Shown in pieces: positions 1 through 12,516 of a stretch of 64,000 bases of DNA. The stretch comes from Tetrahymena thermophila SB210 (Eukaryota > Ciliophora > Oligohymenophorea > Hymenostomatida > Tetrahymenidae). The stretch lies in contig NW_002476507.1 of NCBI RefSeq assembly GCF_000189635.1, forward strand, positions 620,001 to 684,000, written 5' to 3'. The translations under genes and the position numbers were made by a program. Under the pieces are notes generated by a model. That model was not told the DNA's origin. It ran no database searches and worked only from the letters and a program-made list of their open reading frames with translations. Position 1 is the stretch's first letter. Each line of letters opens with the position of its first letter.

Positions 1-2
1 AA

Positions 3-209
3 TAAAGCTTTTCATAACGATACTCATAACAATAAAATCCATCATAATAACAACAAATAAAGCTTTTATCTTAACAACAATTTTTATAAGTTCCTTAGAA
101 TTAACAAAATTATTTGCAAATCCCTTCAAATTAATAACAATAATAGCAGTAGCTTAAGTTAGATAATAGTTTGTTGAATTTGTCTCAAAGAAGGGGAAAG
201 CTAAGTTGA
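3..209 (+). CDS. 3' end of a Gln-rich protein (5' end outside window)
   Basis: Only the last exon is visible. The frame opening at base 3 reads for 68 codons to a TGA at 207-209. It is dominated by glutamine, written as CAA, TAA and TAG, with scattered Ser, Pro and Asn, and ends in a basic tail (SQRRGKLS). The other two plus frames are also open for a while but give Ile/Leu/Lys/Phe strings typical of random AT-rich DNA. The function cannot be told from this tail. It converges on the ligase-like gene that ends at 813. Confidence 0.5.
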
Positions 210-812
210 TTGATTATTTTCTAAAATTTGTCAAAAAAAATCTATTTATTTTAATATCTTATTTTGTATAAATTCATTAAGTACTAGTATAAATTATTAT
301 AAATTAAATTAAATTCATTTTATTTATAGTTATAATACACTTTAAAATATAAACTAATATTTAAACAGCTAATAAATATACTTACTGTTTATGATTGTTC
401 TTAAAATTTTGAATAGCTAACCCTTGATAAATTAAATAAGGATAGAATTAAAAATTTAGATTTATTAAACATTTTAACAATTCCTTGATTAATAAATTTA
501 AAGATTGTGATACAAAAGTAAGAATATAAATATTCAAAGTAGTTAGTTTACTTTTAAAAGAGATAAAATATTTTTTTATATTAACATATAAGTGATGAGA
601 AGAAAGATAGATAACTTTTGTTTTAGTTAGAGTGAATAGTTATTTATTTATTTTGTCTAATTTATTTTTAGTTAGTTAGTTATTTATTTATAAAGGAGAT
701 TAAGAAATTATATTAACTATTTATTTTTATAATTAATAATATTTATATACAGAAACATTATTCATTCATTCATTTGTTATTTATTTATTTAATTATTAAT
801 TATTATTTTTAA
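210..812. other. Convergent intergenic region
   Basis: About 600 bp between two converging genes. It is AT-rich with TTTA/ATTT tetranucleotide runs and several AATAAA-like words. No open frame or conserved motif is seen; it presumably holds both 3' UTRs. Confidence 0.6.
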
Positions 813-3800
813 TCAGGATTATATTTCATCTTGAATGTTAAATTATATCAGATTTTATATTTTATCATCAAATTTAAATGATCTTTTTGGTAAACCCTTT
901 CTCTAGGCATAGTTTGTAGCATTGGTAGTTGTTTAAGCGTTTTCAACGGTTAAAATATACCCTTTTTCTGTATGTAAATTACCATAAGAATTAGATCTTA
1001 AATTAGAATGTAAATGTTATTAACTATTTTGGCTATGATTGTTATTGTTGTTTGTGTTATTGCTTGTATTTAAGTTGTTTGTTAAGTTTAAGTTTTGCTA
1101 GGTTTATGGTGGTTAGTTAGAATTCAAATACTATTTTAATTCTCTCTAGCCACCTATTGCTGAGCTGCCACGAGATTTATAATTATTTTTTTCTTTGTTT
1201 TCAATTATAACATTCATATTTTTATTATTCATTTCTTAAAGAATATTTTGTGAGATGCTGCTGTTTGCATGATTTAAGAATTATTATGAAGATGGTGTTA
1301 TAGAGTTTTAATAATGTTTTGGAGATATGCTGTTAAAGTATGCATTTGTGCTATTTTAATTTAGATTCTAGTTATTAGAGTATCCATGTAAGCTTGGAAT
1401 ATTAACAACTCTGCTAGAGCTATAACTTACGGGAGCTAAATAAGCATTATTTTAATTGGAATTACTATTTAAAGAAGAATTAGCATAAAGTTTAGGCTCT
1501 ATTTTGACTCGCTGTATGCTTAAGAATTCATTTCTGTTTTGTTAAAGCGCGTTGCTGTTATTAGACTATTAAATGTATACTAGCGTTCCATTAGAATTAA
1601 CTGTGTTTCTTACTATAGCATCTTCTTTAATTTTTAAAAAGACCGCTTTATTTCCATTTTACATTAGAGGACGAGAAGAAGTTGAGGAAAGAGGAGTTAT
1701 TCCATTATTTTAATTCTAATTATATTGGTTTAAATTATTTCTGTAAAGTTATCCAGCTATTGAGGAAGATTGAGGTCTTATTGAAATTTTTGCTTGAGCT
1801 GTAATATTATTTGTGGTTTCTAATACCTAAGTAAGACCTCTTGTATGAGATAACTATTAAAGCTTAACAGATTCTTACTCATTTAAGCATCTTGAAGCTT
1901 CTTCTTTTGCCATTTATAATTCTCTTTTAAGTTGGTCTAATTTGTAAGATAGTTCTTATCTTCCTGACTCTGGTCTCATATTAAGCTAAATGTTATTATT
2001 GGATCCAAATTATTTTAGCTGCTGATCACCTTTATCTATGTTAAAAATTGATGTTTCCTCTCTAGAATAATTATTCATAGTACTTATTGCATTTTAGTTT
2101 TTATTTTATACACTGGAATATATATTAGTAGTTGAGCCAGATTACTGATTAGCATCTACTGAATAATCTACAACACTTTATGAAGGTTTATAAACACTCC
2201 TTTAAGAAATCTTTCTAATATTTTTTATTATGTGATTTGTATTTGATTTCTAAGATAGAGCAGATACTGTTTAAATCGAAGAGCTCGAAGATGAATTACC
2301 CTAAGCTTAGCTTTGTAAATCTTAAGTTTATGGTTAATAACCGTTAACAGATTGGTTTTAGCTTTATTGATTAAAGCTTTGATTTAAAAACCCAGTCGTA
2401 TTATTAGCTAATTTAGATATATCATTGTCAGTTTAATTTGTTTCTTAATTCATCCTTTTCTATAAGTTTAATGGAATGCCAGATACAGGTCTCCTAACAA
2501 TATTTATATTTTTAGGCTTAGGAATGTTAGGTGCATCTTATTCCTATTTCTTTTTTTCACTTTGATTTTAGAGTGAAGTAGTGGAAGGTTACTATTGAGT
2601 TTATAGTCTCTCAAAATTTCTTTTAGTGCCAGTAAATTCATCATGAATAGATTAAGCTGCTTAAATGAATTTTTCGTAGTTTAAATTATCATCCTTAATT
2701 TGTTTAAGAAAGAAAAATATTAAAATAATGATATTTATTATAAGTGTATTTAATTAATTTATATATTTACACTATCTGCAGGTAAAGATTTAATATATCC
2801 ATTTTAATATTTATGCTCATATGCATCTAGCTTTCTCTACATATTCTCCTTATCCTCTTAATTCATTTTTACACTAGATTTCCCAATTATCATTTATTTT
2901 TTAGATTCTAAATAACTTTATTAAACCAAAAGCTAAATAAAATATATTCAATAATTTATTCAAATCAATTTACTTTGATTTTGCTTTATTTCTTGTATCC
3001 ACTAAAATTAAAGTATCTGTAATTAAACTGTGCTTTATGTGATAATCTAATGGAGTATCTGTAGTAAAACTAGGTGTGTGATTAACTTCTATAAGATATG
3101 CTTTTAAATCATCATCAAGCATAATATCAAATCTTTTTTTAAAAAATAAAATATTAACAATTTTATTTATTTCCTGATTTTAAATTTACCCAAAAACCTC
3201 AAAACACATTTCTGAATTCTCTTCTTTTAGCTAACAGCTTCTATATAAATGGCTAAGATAAGGTTAAACACTGCACATAGTTTTATTAACTATTTGCTTA
3301 ATTTACAAAAACACTCCAGTTGCGTCTTTTCCATTATCTTCTAAATACTTTTGTATTAAAAGTTAGAATTCAAAATAATATAAATATTAGATTACTTTTA
3401 ATATTGATGAAAAGCTTCTTTTATGGCCAACGTTATCTTAGTTGGCATTTGAATTAAATTAAAATTCAGGATTGTGCTTGTTTACAGCATAATTTGTCAA
3501 ATGCATGCACATATTTTTCAGATTTTTTTTAGAAGGCTTGGAATATTTGCAAGTAGCAAACCTAGCCAATCCTTCTCTGTAAATAAACACTTTTAAAGGA
3601 CACACGCTCTTAACTAAAACATACACTCTAAAATCAAACTTAAGTCCATCAATCAAGAAAGGATGTTTAATATATTCCTAAACAACCATGTGCTGATCTT
3701 ATTCTATTTTAATAATTAATTATCTTTTTTAATATAGAAATTAAACTAAAATATTGATAAAAAATATGATAGAAATTTTTGTTATAATGTTAGTTTCATA

Positions 3801-4677
3801 TCTATAGTTAAATCTTGGTAAAAAGAGTTTAATTTTTAAAATTATTTACTTAGCGTTGAAAATTTTTTAACTAGATAAATTCCTTTTCCTTAACAACTAG
3901 CTTCTGGTTTAACAATAAACACAGGTTTTTTAGATTTATTTTTTTCATAAAAATTTCTTAAATCTTCATACTAGTAAGGTAATAGCCATGTGCGTGGGCA
4001 AAAGTCAAAATCATCAGGAAATTTCAATCTCATTTTTGATAAGTTCTTTCCTAAATAATTCTTTTTTCCTAGGTTATAAGAACCTGGGAAATGATTAATT
4101 TTTTGATATGGAAGCATCCTGCGCAAATCATCTTCGTTAATATAAAAATCTTGCCATTTAATATTCCAATCTGCGTTAGATCTGTAAGTTATATTCCAAT
4201 TAAATGATTCTGAGCATATTTGTTTTATTACATCATATTTTGTATCTGTTATAATTAAATTTTAGTTAACTTGCATAATTAAAATGAACTTGTCATAAAC
4301 AAATAAATTCATATTTTTGATATTTGATAAAGCTGTAAGAGTTTATTTATTGCTATCATAATTTTAAAAACTACTATAGTTAAATAATATATCTATCTTA
4401 AAAATGAATTTAACATTTTTTTACTTGACAGGTCAACCACTATCTTTTTGCTCTTTCTGGGTTTTCTTTTTAATTTGATAAGATGCTATAAAGTAAGAAT
4501 AGCTCCTTTTTAATGAACATCAAACTCTGTATTTACAGCTTCTGATTCATCATCTGATTTTTTCTCATCAGATTGTGATTCATCATTTTGATTCTTAGAG
4601 CTCTTAGATGTAGAATCTAATTTACTATAAGAAACTTGAGCTTCATCTTTAAAAGAGCTACTTTAGTAATCTTCCAT
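813..4677 (-). CDS. Tubulin tyrosine ligase-like (TTLL) enzyme with long Gln/Asn tail
   Basis: Exons, 5' to 3': 4677-4425, 4245-3850, 3703-2974, 2873-2771, 2693-813; 1120 aa. TTLL enzymes add glutamate or glycine to tubulin tails on cilia and other microtubules. An acidic, Ser-rich N-terminus is followed by the TTL core: WNIKWQDFYI, a GSYNLGKKNYLGKNL segment, FIVKPEASCQGKGI (ATP-grasp lysine), VVQEYI..PFLIDGLKFDFRVYVL, MHLTNYAVNK and LIEVNHTPSF with the metal-binding Glu and Asn. Splicing at 4424/4245 rebuilds SNTKYDV, so the intron is well supported. After the core, NYEKFIQAAQSIHDEF matches the TTLL6-type C-flank. The last ~600 residues are a Gln/Asn/Ser-rich tail with a short predicted coiled coil. 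I first read the tail as a separate gene; the 2874-2973 intron joins the two. Which side-chain activity it has cannot be told. Confidence 0.9.
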
Positions 4678-4811
4678 CTAGCTAAAAAATTATTTTGGTC
4701 ACTTCTTTAAATTTTTGATAAAGATGTTTAACAATTAATCTTTTTATCTACGAATCAATCAATCAATCTATTTATCAGCTAAATGATAATGTGTTTGAAA
4801 ATTAATTGAAA

Positions 4812-5198
4812 TCAAAAAGTAATTAAATATTATTTAGATAATTTCCAATCAATTATTTCTATTTTTTTTTCTTAGACTAATTCATTAGAAGAATCATTTT
4901 CTTTTAATTGGTTAGAAAGAATAGACATTAAAAAATTAATAGTAAAATAACCATAATTAATTTATGTTTATAAAGTAAAATCATAATTTAAAATATCAAA
5001 TAAATCATTCCTACCTACTTCTTAAATCTTAATGCTATGCTAAAATCTCATCAAAGCTATTTTATTTTAATTCTATTTATTTTCAACCTGTACTATGATT
5101 AATAAATTTTTGATTATTTTATTTTCAAAAGTAACCCAAAAACTGAAAATTTCTTCTTCATATATTTTAAACCAAACACTCAATATAGTTATGACCAT
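4812..5198 (-). CDS. Possible small gene, 128 aa, unrecognised
   Basis: An open frame in the ciliate code, ATG at 5198 to TGA at 4812, on the same strand and 135 bp upstream of the TTLL start. It is Ile/Phe/Lys-rich with a more plausible acidic C-terminal part (LKENDSSNELVQEKK). A second start, at the ATG whose complement lies near 5235, could join through a 37-nt intron with an atypical donor. It could be a real small gene, a lost 5' exon of its neighbour, or chance; no domain is recognised. Confidence 0.25.
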
Positions 5199-6629
5199 TA
5201 TTATCTTTGAATATGAGATATCTATATTCGAAATACATTTTTTATGTTTTATAGACTTTTAATAATATATCGAGTTAAGTGAAAAATAATTTAAAATTAG
5301 AAAAAAATAAATAAGCATAAAATTATATTTTAGATAAATGAAATACATAGCTATAACTGAAAGAAAAACGAATACAATCATAAAATTGAGATATTTTTCA
5401 ACAGTTTGTTTGATAAAAAAGAAATTTTTTATTATTACACAGGATTAAATTATATATTTAATTTTTTAACCATTATTTCTTCTGATTATGTTTGATTTTT
5501 TTATTTATTTAATTGCTTTTAATAATTTGTATTTATTCATGTAATTATAAAACTCTATTTACTGATTTTTGAATTGATTGCCTCACTATTATAACTTCTT
5601 GATAAACTCTATAATATTCTACTTTGGGTTTTATTTAAATTTTTGAGCTTAGCAGCCAACTCATAAATGAAGAAAGTGTATAAATACTTTCAAAATATTA
5701 ATTAGCAGTTAATTATAATTAAAATTTAAAATATTTAGGATTATAACAAAAAATATTTATCATTTTTAATAATTAAAGGAAATAAATTTGTTAAAATTAA
5801 GTTAATTTTTAATAATAAAATTTATTAAATATCAAAAATATAGTATTTGGTTTATAGAAATTTATAATAAGTGAAGAAAGTTATATTTTTTTGAAATTAA
5901 TTTGGAAAACTTCTTAAAATACTTATCCTACAAAAGAATTTACACTTTAGCATTAACTTAGTTATAAAAAATTTGTTTAGTATTATAACAATTAAAGATT
6001 CTTTGAACTTATTTAATTTACCATATTATATGCTATTTTATGTAAATTCTTTAAATAAATAAATAAATTTTTTTGCAAATTAAAAATTGTAAAAAATATT
6101 TTTTATTTAAACATTTGATCGTAATTCAATTTACATTTTTTTTGATATATCCTCAAACTAACTATTATGTTTAAAATTTTAAATATTTATTTTATAAATT
6201 CTGCAGAAAAATTTTAGTTTAAAAAAATTAGCAAAATTAAAATTTGTCTTTAAAATACCTCCCTTATATTAGAGATTATTTATATGCCTATGTAAATTCA
6301 TAATGGCTTTAATTTTATTTTTTAGTTGAGTAGTATATCCTTAAATAATTTTTAATATAAATACTTTTAATTTCATGCTTTTTATAAACATAAATCTTAA
6401 TATAGATGGCAAAAAACTTATTTTTTATAGCAAAAATAAATCTTTAACTATTATGAATTATTTTGGTTTTAAGCTCATTTTTTTCAACAGAATTTGCTTT
6501 AAATTAAAACTTTTACTTTCTAGTATTTATCTGAAAATATCTTTTATTCAATTCCAAGAAATTAATAATTTTAATAAAAATTGTATTCTATAAAGAAGCA
6601 ATAGAAATTATTATAAGAAGATATTCAAA
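5199..6629. other. Intergenic region with weak open frames
   Basis: AT-rich spacer upstream of the FUN14 gene. A minus-strand frame from 5664 to 5398 (88 codons, Lys/Gln-rich) is open, and an 72-codon plus frame at 6375-6593 is mostly Phe/Ile/Lys/Leu. Neither has a recognisable domain. The immediate upstream of 6630 holds the FUN14 promoter and 5' UTR. Confidence 0.45.
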
Positions 6630-7037
6630 ATGACAGATAATAAAGACGACTCAGCTGTTAAATAGGCTCTTTCAAAATATATGGAATTTTATAACCTACA
6701 TAAATAAGCAACAGCTTAGGAATTAACTTTAGGCACTGTTTTTGGTTATTGCTCTGGTGCTTTTACAAGAAGAATGGCTAGAGTTGGAACTTTTATATCC
6801 GGAGGATTATTTGTGACTGCATAACTCCTTTCATTCTAAGGATATGTTAATGTTGAATGGAATAAGATGGAATAAGATGCTATTAAAGCATTAGATTAGA
6901 ATGGTGACAATAAAATAGATATGTAGGATTTCAAGATAATGTATGATAAATATTTATCAACTTTGCAATATAGATTGCCAAGCAGTACTGGATTTGCAGC
7001 TGGTTTCCTACTTGGATGGAGAGGAAAACTTATTTGA
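6630..7037 (+). CDS. FUN14-domain protein with an EF-hand-like loop
   Basis: Single exon, 135 aa, ATG at 6630, TGA at 7035-7037. FUN14 proteins sit in the mitochondrial outer membrane; FUNDC1 is a mitophagy receptor. The three typical blocks are present: a first hydrophobic segment (GTVFGYCSGAFTRRMARVG), a second with the Gly-rich to SFQGYVNVEW signature (residues ~55-80), and a third near the C-terminus (SSTGFAAGFLLGW). Between the second and third lies DQNGDNKIDMQDF, a textbook EF-hand loop with Asp/Asn at positions 1, 3, 5 and Asp at 9 and 12; animal FUNDC1 has a basic helical linker there. No LIR (W/Y-x-x-L) is obvious near the N-terminus. A role as a calcium-responsive mitochondrial protein is inference. 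Confidence 0.9.
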
Positions 7038-7501
7038 GTTAAGCTAATTAAATATCTTGATCAATCCAAATCTCTAAATAAATAGATAATTATACCCACA
7101 CATTCATGCAGGAATAATTCTATGTCTTATTCATTATATATTTTATAGGTTATAACTTGTAAAATCAAAATATTTGATTATTAATTATAGAATTTCAGAA
7201 TTTAGAAATATTTATTAAGTCTTAAAAAACAAAAATAAAAATTATAAAAATGCTAAATTTTTGTCAATTTTTATCATCAATCTGAAATAATTTTTTATAA
7301 AAGTTAAAATTACAAAGGTATAAAACATATTTAAATACATCAAACACCTTTTACATATTTATATAAGTCATTTTTTTAATATTTTTAATTATTTATGCAG
7401 TCATTTCAATAATTTGCTTTATTTATTATAAATAAACAGTAAGCTTGAGGGACATCATAGTAATTTATAAAATTATAAAATTATTCTCACTGTTAGCTTT
7501 A
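7038..7501. other. Convergent intergenic region
   Basis: Short AT-rich spacer between the FUN14 gene and the end of the kinase gene; only presumptive 3' UTR sequence, no open frame of note. Confidence 0.6.
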
Positions 7502-10071
7502 TCAAATTTCAAGTTGAATTATTTTGTTTTAGATCGAGAGGAAATGGAACTTTGATAATTGAACGGGTTTGCCTTCAGCAATTTACTCTATTTTAGAGAC
7601 ACGAGCAAATAAATCAAACTAATTAAATTTCTCAAGTATTAACTAACTCAATTAATAATAAGTAATTAAGTAATCTAAGAATACTATTGAGTTTTAAATT
7701 TCATAGGGCAGTTCTTAGTTTTTATCAAAATTTCTAAGTTTTTCATTTAATGATTGATTTAATTCATGAATAGATATTCTTAAATACCCTTAAGCTATTA
7801 TATAAAAGCTCTCAAATTCTATAAACGTTTTGTCAAATATAGCTGCAAATTTTTTGTCAGATTGAAGCACCTATTTTCTACTAACGTTATTTTACATGTT
7901 ATCCCAAAAAACATTAAAGGAGTTTCCATATTTTACTTGGTATTCTTTGATCACCACTTAGAATCTTGCAAAGCTTTCTTCTTAGATATAGCTTAGAAAA
8001 TCACTCATGTTAAGTTAATTTATAGATTATTCACTCATTTATTATAGTTTACTGATTTTAATCATAATATTTTTCAAGATAAAAAATTTAATTTTTTCTT
8101 TTAAGCCATCAGTCACATAATCATTAGTGTCATCACATAATTTCTAAAGTCTGTATAAGAAACGGCAAAAGTTAATTTGAGCAAGAATAATTTAATCGTT
8201 TTAGCTGAATTCGTCTTCTACTTCACTTGGTTATATAAATAGTTGTTACCCATTTTACTAATTAATTTATCTTTCATTTAGCTATGATTTATCTGATTAT
8301 GCATAAGATGATTAAGTTTATTCCTACTTTTCAGGAACTGAAGGTAAGACATCTTTTTAATTTAATTTTGGTGTTAAGCTATTGACAGAATGCCTTTTTT
8401 CTGAAATATCTGCCTATTTATATACCTATCCAACATATTACTCTTAAGCCTTGACTTACATAACTTTTGCTTTTTGTGGAATAGGTGATAAGTCTTATCT
8501 TAATCCTATAGGGTTCTATTAATATTAAAAGTTATTAAAATGTTGGTTTTTTTTTTTTGTATTTAAAGAGAAATTTAAGTATAAATTTTATACCTGTGAC
8601 TTAGGGGATTAAGAAGTAATATTTTCTTTGTTCTTATTATCCATATATTAATTCATTTAAGGTGGTAATGAATGGGCTGTATAGTGGATTTATTTATCTA
8701 CTTTTTCATTAGAAGCCTAATTATTTTACAGCTAAACATGTTGTTCATGCCTTACCATCATAGGAGTTGCTACTTATTTATCATTTTCTTTAGAATTATG
8801 GAATTAGTCAGTAGAATGAGCTTTTTCTTAATTATGATGTCTATTGTGGGAATTTTCTTCTTTTCTATCAAATAATTTTAAAAGAGGGTGATCAAGCATG
8901 TCTTTTAATGAAAAACGCTTTGATTCATCGATTGTTAAGCAGCCTCGAATAAAATCTTTACTCTCTTCAGAAACAATAGGTGTAGCAGGAAAAGAGACTG
9001 GAATAGAAGTCATTTTATCGACGAGTTACTTTTCTGTGTCTGCTACCCAAGGAGTTATGTTGTAAATCATTTCATAGAATAACACACCAATAGACCAGAT
9101 ATCGCTCTTGAAACTGTATTCATTTTTAGTGAGAGACTATGGACACATGTACATAGGCGTTCCAACATTATAGTAAAATTTGCAAGGTTCTGCATTTAGG
9201 TCTTTAGAGAAACCAAAATCTGCTATTTTAGGAATTCCTTCTTTAACTAAAATGTTTGCAAGCTTCAAATCTCTATGAATAATCTGAATATAAAAATAAA
9301 AATGAAGCGGTTTTAAATAAAAACATAATATCAAATCATAATTTTGTAGCAATTTATTTGACTTTTGATATCAATTAAAATATAAATTACCCCTTTGTTT
9401 TGCATTTCATCTAAACCATTAAGAAGATGCTTAAGAATTTTTACAGCAGGCTTTTCAGAAAATGTTCCATATTTTGTAATTAACTCCTTTAAGTCTCCAT
9501 GATCACAAAATTCTGTAATAATGTATGTATTATTAGCAGTATGAAAAACATCAAACAACTTTAAACAATTTATATTATTAAGTTTTTTCAAAACACTTAT
9601 TTCATTCTTCAAAAGAAAACTTTGAACTTCATTCTTAATTCCTTTCATATCTATTACTTTAACAGCAACAGTATCGCCTGTTGTTTCATTCTTACCTCTA
9701 TACACTTTGCTTGAATAACCTTTACCTATAATATCAGGCAAGCAGTAACTATAGTTTTCTATAACTTTTTTAGGGACAAAATACTACTACTATTATGGTT
9801 ATTAGCTCTAATTTTATTATACCTAGATCTATTATTGCTACTAAATTTACTGAGGTTATTAGCCTTACTGCTAAACTTATTACTGTTGTATTTATAATTA
9901 TTATTATGCTACTTACTACTATTAACTTATAACCTGATTCACGCCTAACAAATTCACTTAGTTTATAGAACTGCCTCCAACTAATTTTGTATGTGGAATT
10001 TGTTTTTATGCTTATGATCCAGGTTAAACAACTGTGAAAGATGGTCTAATTATTTAATATTGCTATTGCAT
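7502..10071 (-). CDS. Serine/threonine protein kinase with polyglutamine leader
   Basis: Exons 10071-9391, 9283-8594, 8515-7502, all phase 0; 794 aa. The first ~105 residues are Gln-rich (mostly TAA/TAG codons). The kinase domain spans ~107-375: glycine loop IGKGYSSKVYRG, VAVKVIDM lysine, IIHRDLKLANIL catalytic loop, ADFGFSK, a T-loop GTPMYMCPQSL (CPQ in place of APE) and DIWSIGVLFYEMI. All catalytic residues are present, so it should be active. The domain resembles the ULK/Fused and CAMK-like group, but I would not assign a family. The last exon encodes a Gln/Asn/Ser linker and a helical region (~490-794) of unknown role. The ATG at 10071 was chosen because the frame is continuous from there; the next conserved residues begin more than 100 codons later. 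Confidence 0.87.
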
Positions 10072-10979
10072 TTTTGATGATAAGAATATTTTAATTATTA
10101 TGTTTTATATTAACTATTTAAATATTAAAAAAATTTCTTCAACTCAATATAATTTTTTTTCTTTTTCATAAAATCATCAAACAAACTTTTCTGTTCAAAA
10201 CTTAACAATCCTATTTAATACGTTGAAAAAAATATCATCTTTAATTAATTGATAAGTTATGCATTCAAAAGACCATCCATCCAGCTATTTATCTTTCTTT
10301 CACTCTGGATATTTTTATTACTATTTTTTTATTTTATAGTGATGCAATTTCTTAATGGAAAAATACTTAGTTAAATTATAAAATTAAAGTTATACAATAG
10401 CAACCACTGTAAAGGAGGAATATTTATGTTAACTTTTTTTCATATAAACAATTAAGTAAAAAAAATCATATATGATTAACTTCAATATTAACATGTATGC
10501 TTTTTGAAATAATAATTTTATTTTATTTAAGAAAAGGTTTCAACTCTAAAAATTGAATAACCCACAACCTAATTAACTCTAAAATATAAATTTCAATTTA
10601 AATATTTAAATTTATTTAAAATATTTCTTCATCAGTTCTAAATTTTAACTAAAAAATAGTTTAGTAAATGGAATTATTTTATTTTAATCCTTAATTTTAA
10701 AAGTTAATTTTTTATATAGTAAGTTCTATAAGATTAAAATTATGATTTAATTATTTTAAATATGTGTTATTTTTAATAATTGTAACTAAGTATTGCAAAT
10801 AGTAATAAAATAGAAATGTATCAAGATTTTACCGAACAAAGTAATAAATTACAATAAAACATTACATAATCTTCAAAATTAATACCAACAAAACAAGTAT
10901 TAATTAATATAATTAATAATTATTTAATAAAACTCAATAAAGAAACTTTAAAATAAGCGAAGATAGAATTTAATATTGA
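10072..10979. other. Divergent promoter region (kinase / first MPC2)
   Basis: About 900 bp between two divergent start codons. AT-rich with poly-A and poly-T runs and no convincing open frame; it should carry both promoters. No specific transcription-factor site can be named. Confidence 0.55.
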
Positions 10980-11730
10980 ATGCTCGGAATCGTCCCTATA
11001 CTATAGAAAAGAGTACTTGGAATATATAATTGGTCTCGTAAGCTTTTGTGACTCAACAAATATAAATAATAGAAATTTTTTAAAAATATTAAAATATTAT
11101 TTTTATATAAACAAATAGCAAGAGCAAAAAAATTCTTAGAGCATCCAGCAGGCCCATTTACTATATTTTTTTGGTGTCCTTTAGTTAAATGGTTTCTTAC
11201 ATTGACAAATGTTAAAGAATTGTAATTACCTACCAAACAAGTAAGCTCAAAATAATAGGCCAGTATATTTTTTCTCATTTTTTATTCATGCATTATTCAT
11301 AATAAATTCAAAAAATTAAAAACGCTTTTTTATTTTTTAGTAAATAAATATTTGATATTTATTATTTAATAAATTATTATTTAATGTTAGTTTTTTATTA
11401 AAAAAGCCCTTGCTCTTTCTGGGTTGATATGGACTAGGTAAAAATTTAACAAACTAATCCTTAAAATACTTAGATTATTTAACTATTATTAAAGATATAG
11501 CTTTGTTATAACTCCGATTAATTACAATTTAGCAGCATGTTGCATCTTTATGAGTGCTTCTGGATTTTATCAATTATTTAGAAAATGGTAAGTAATTTAT
11601 TTAGTGCATACAACCTTTTATTTTGAATATTCTAAATATTACCTTAAAAATTTTCATTTTATTAACGAAAAAATCATTTTTTTTTAAATGTATTTTTTTA
11701 TCTAGGAGGGCTGGAGAACTCTTAGACTGA
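10980..11730 (+). CDS. MPC2: Mitochondrial pyruvate carrier subunit, MPC2 type (copy A)
   Basis: Five exons: 10980-11037, 11119-11262, 11407-11437, 11495-11587, 11706-11730; 116 aa, normal for the family. MPC is the inner-membrane heterodimer that imports pyruvate into mitochondria. MPC2 hallmarks are clear: HPAGPFTIFFWCPLVKW, then ALSGLIWTRYSFVITPINYNLA and FYQLFRKW near the C-terminus, giving three short membrane helices. The ending WRAGELLD is restored only by splicing the last intron (11588-11705). It lies 786 bp upstream of a near-identical paralogue on the same strand with every intron at the same position and phase, so the pair is a tandem duplication. No MPC1 partner is in the window. 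An antisense open frame across this gene is a shadow. Confidence 0.92.
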
Positions 11731-12516
11731 TAAATAACTAAAATAAAATAATTAATGAGATAAAAATATAAAAAAATAAATAAATATTAATAAAAATTTA
11801 TAATGCTACTAAAGTTTAAATAATTTTTTTTTATTAAGCTGTATTTATAATAAAAAATGCCTAAAGTAAGTAATTCAAATTGTTTATTTTATTAACTTAA
11901 AAAGTTGATTTATTTTTTTTGTAATTTTACAATATAATTTGTAATCTAAAAATAAATAAATAAAATAGTATTTCAAATAATTTGACATAATTTTACATAG
12001 TTTAATTACTAGTTTAATCAAATTATCGAATAAAAGTTGTATTAGTTTGTAAAAATAATGATATGAATTATTAGATTTAATGTTTATCATTTTAAATATT
12101 TTAATTTTATAAAGATTTTGTTAACTTATAATGAATGAGGAGCCTGAACAATTCACATCAATGAGCAGTAAACAATATGAGTAATAAATTTATTGTTTTG
12201 TGAATTAAAAAACAATATTGATTATAAAAATGAATTTAATTAAATGGATTTTTATTTTTGAAAAATAATATGAAATCATCAAAATCCTATCGCATTATAC
12301 GTCAGAGAATATGAAGTTAAACATTGTGAAAAGTATAATCAAAAAAATCTTTCATCATATACAATATATCAATCGTAAAGTTTTAAAGTATATTCATAAA
12401 TATTCATTTATAATGAATAAAATTGAGAAAATATAAACAACTATTCCAATAAATATTTGATTAAAAATTTTTAATTTAAAAAAATAAAATAAAAGATAAC
12501 CAATTAAGCTAGCAAA
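11731..12516. other. Spacer between tandem MPC2 genes
   Basis: 786 bp, AT-rich, holding the 3' UTR of copy A and the promoter of copy B. A 68-codon minus-strand frame at 11884-12090 is Ile/Leu/Lys/Tyr only and is not treated as a gene. Confidence 0.55.

Noticed and set aside
2771..2866. An ATG at 2866 starting a separate gene for the Gln/Asn-rich protein
   Set aside because: The intron 2874-2973 joins this frame to the TTLL core, and the first residues after it match the TTLL C-terminal flank.
6375..6593. 72-codon plus-strand open frame
   Set aside because: Only Phe, Ile, Lys, Leu and Asn-type residues, no domain, and it sits in the FUN14 upstream region.
10970..11278. 102-codon minus-strand open frame
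   Set aside because: Antisense to exons 1-2 of the first MPC2 gene and spans its intron.
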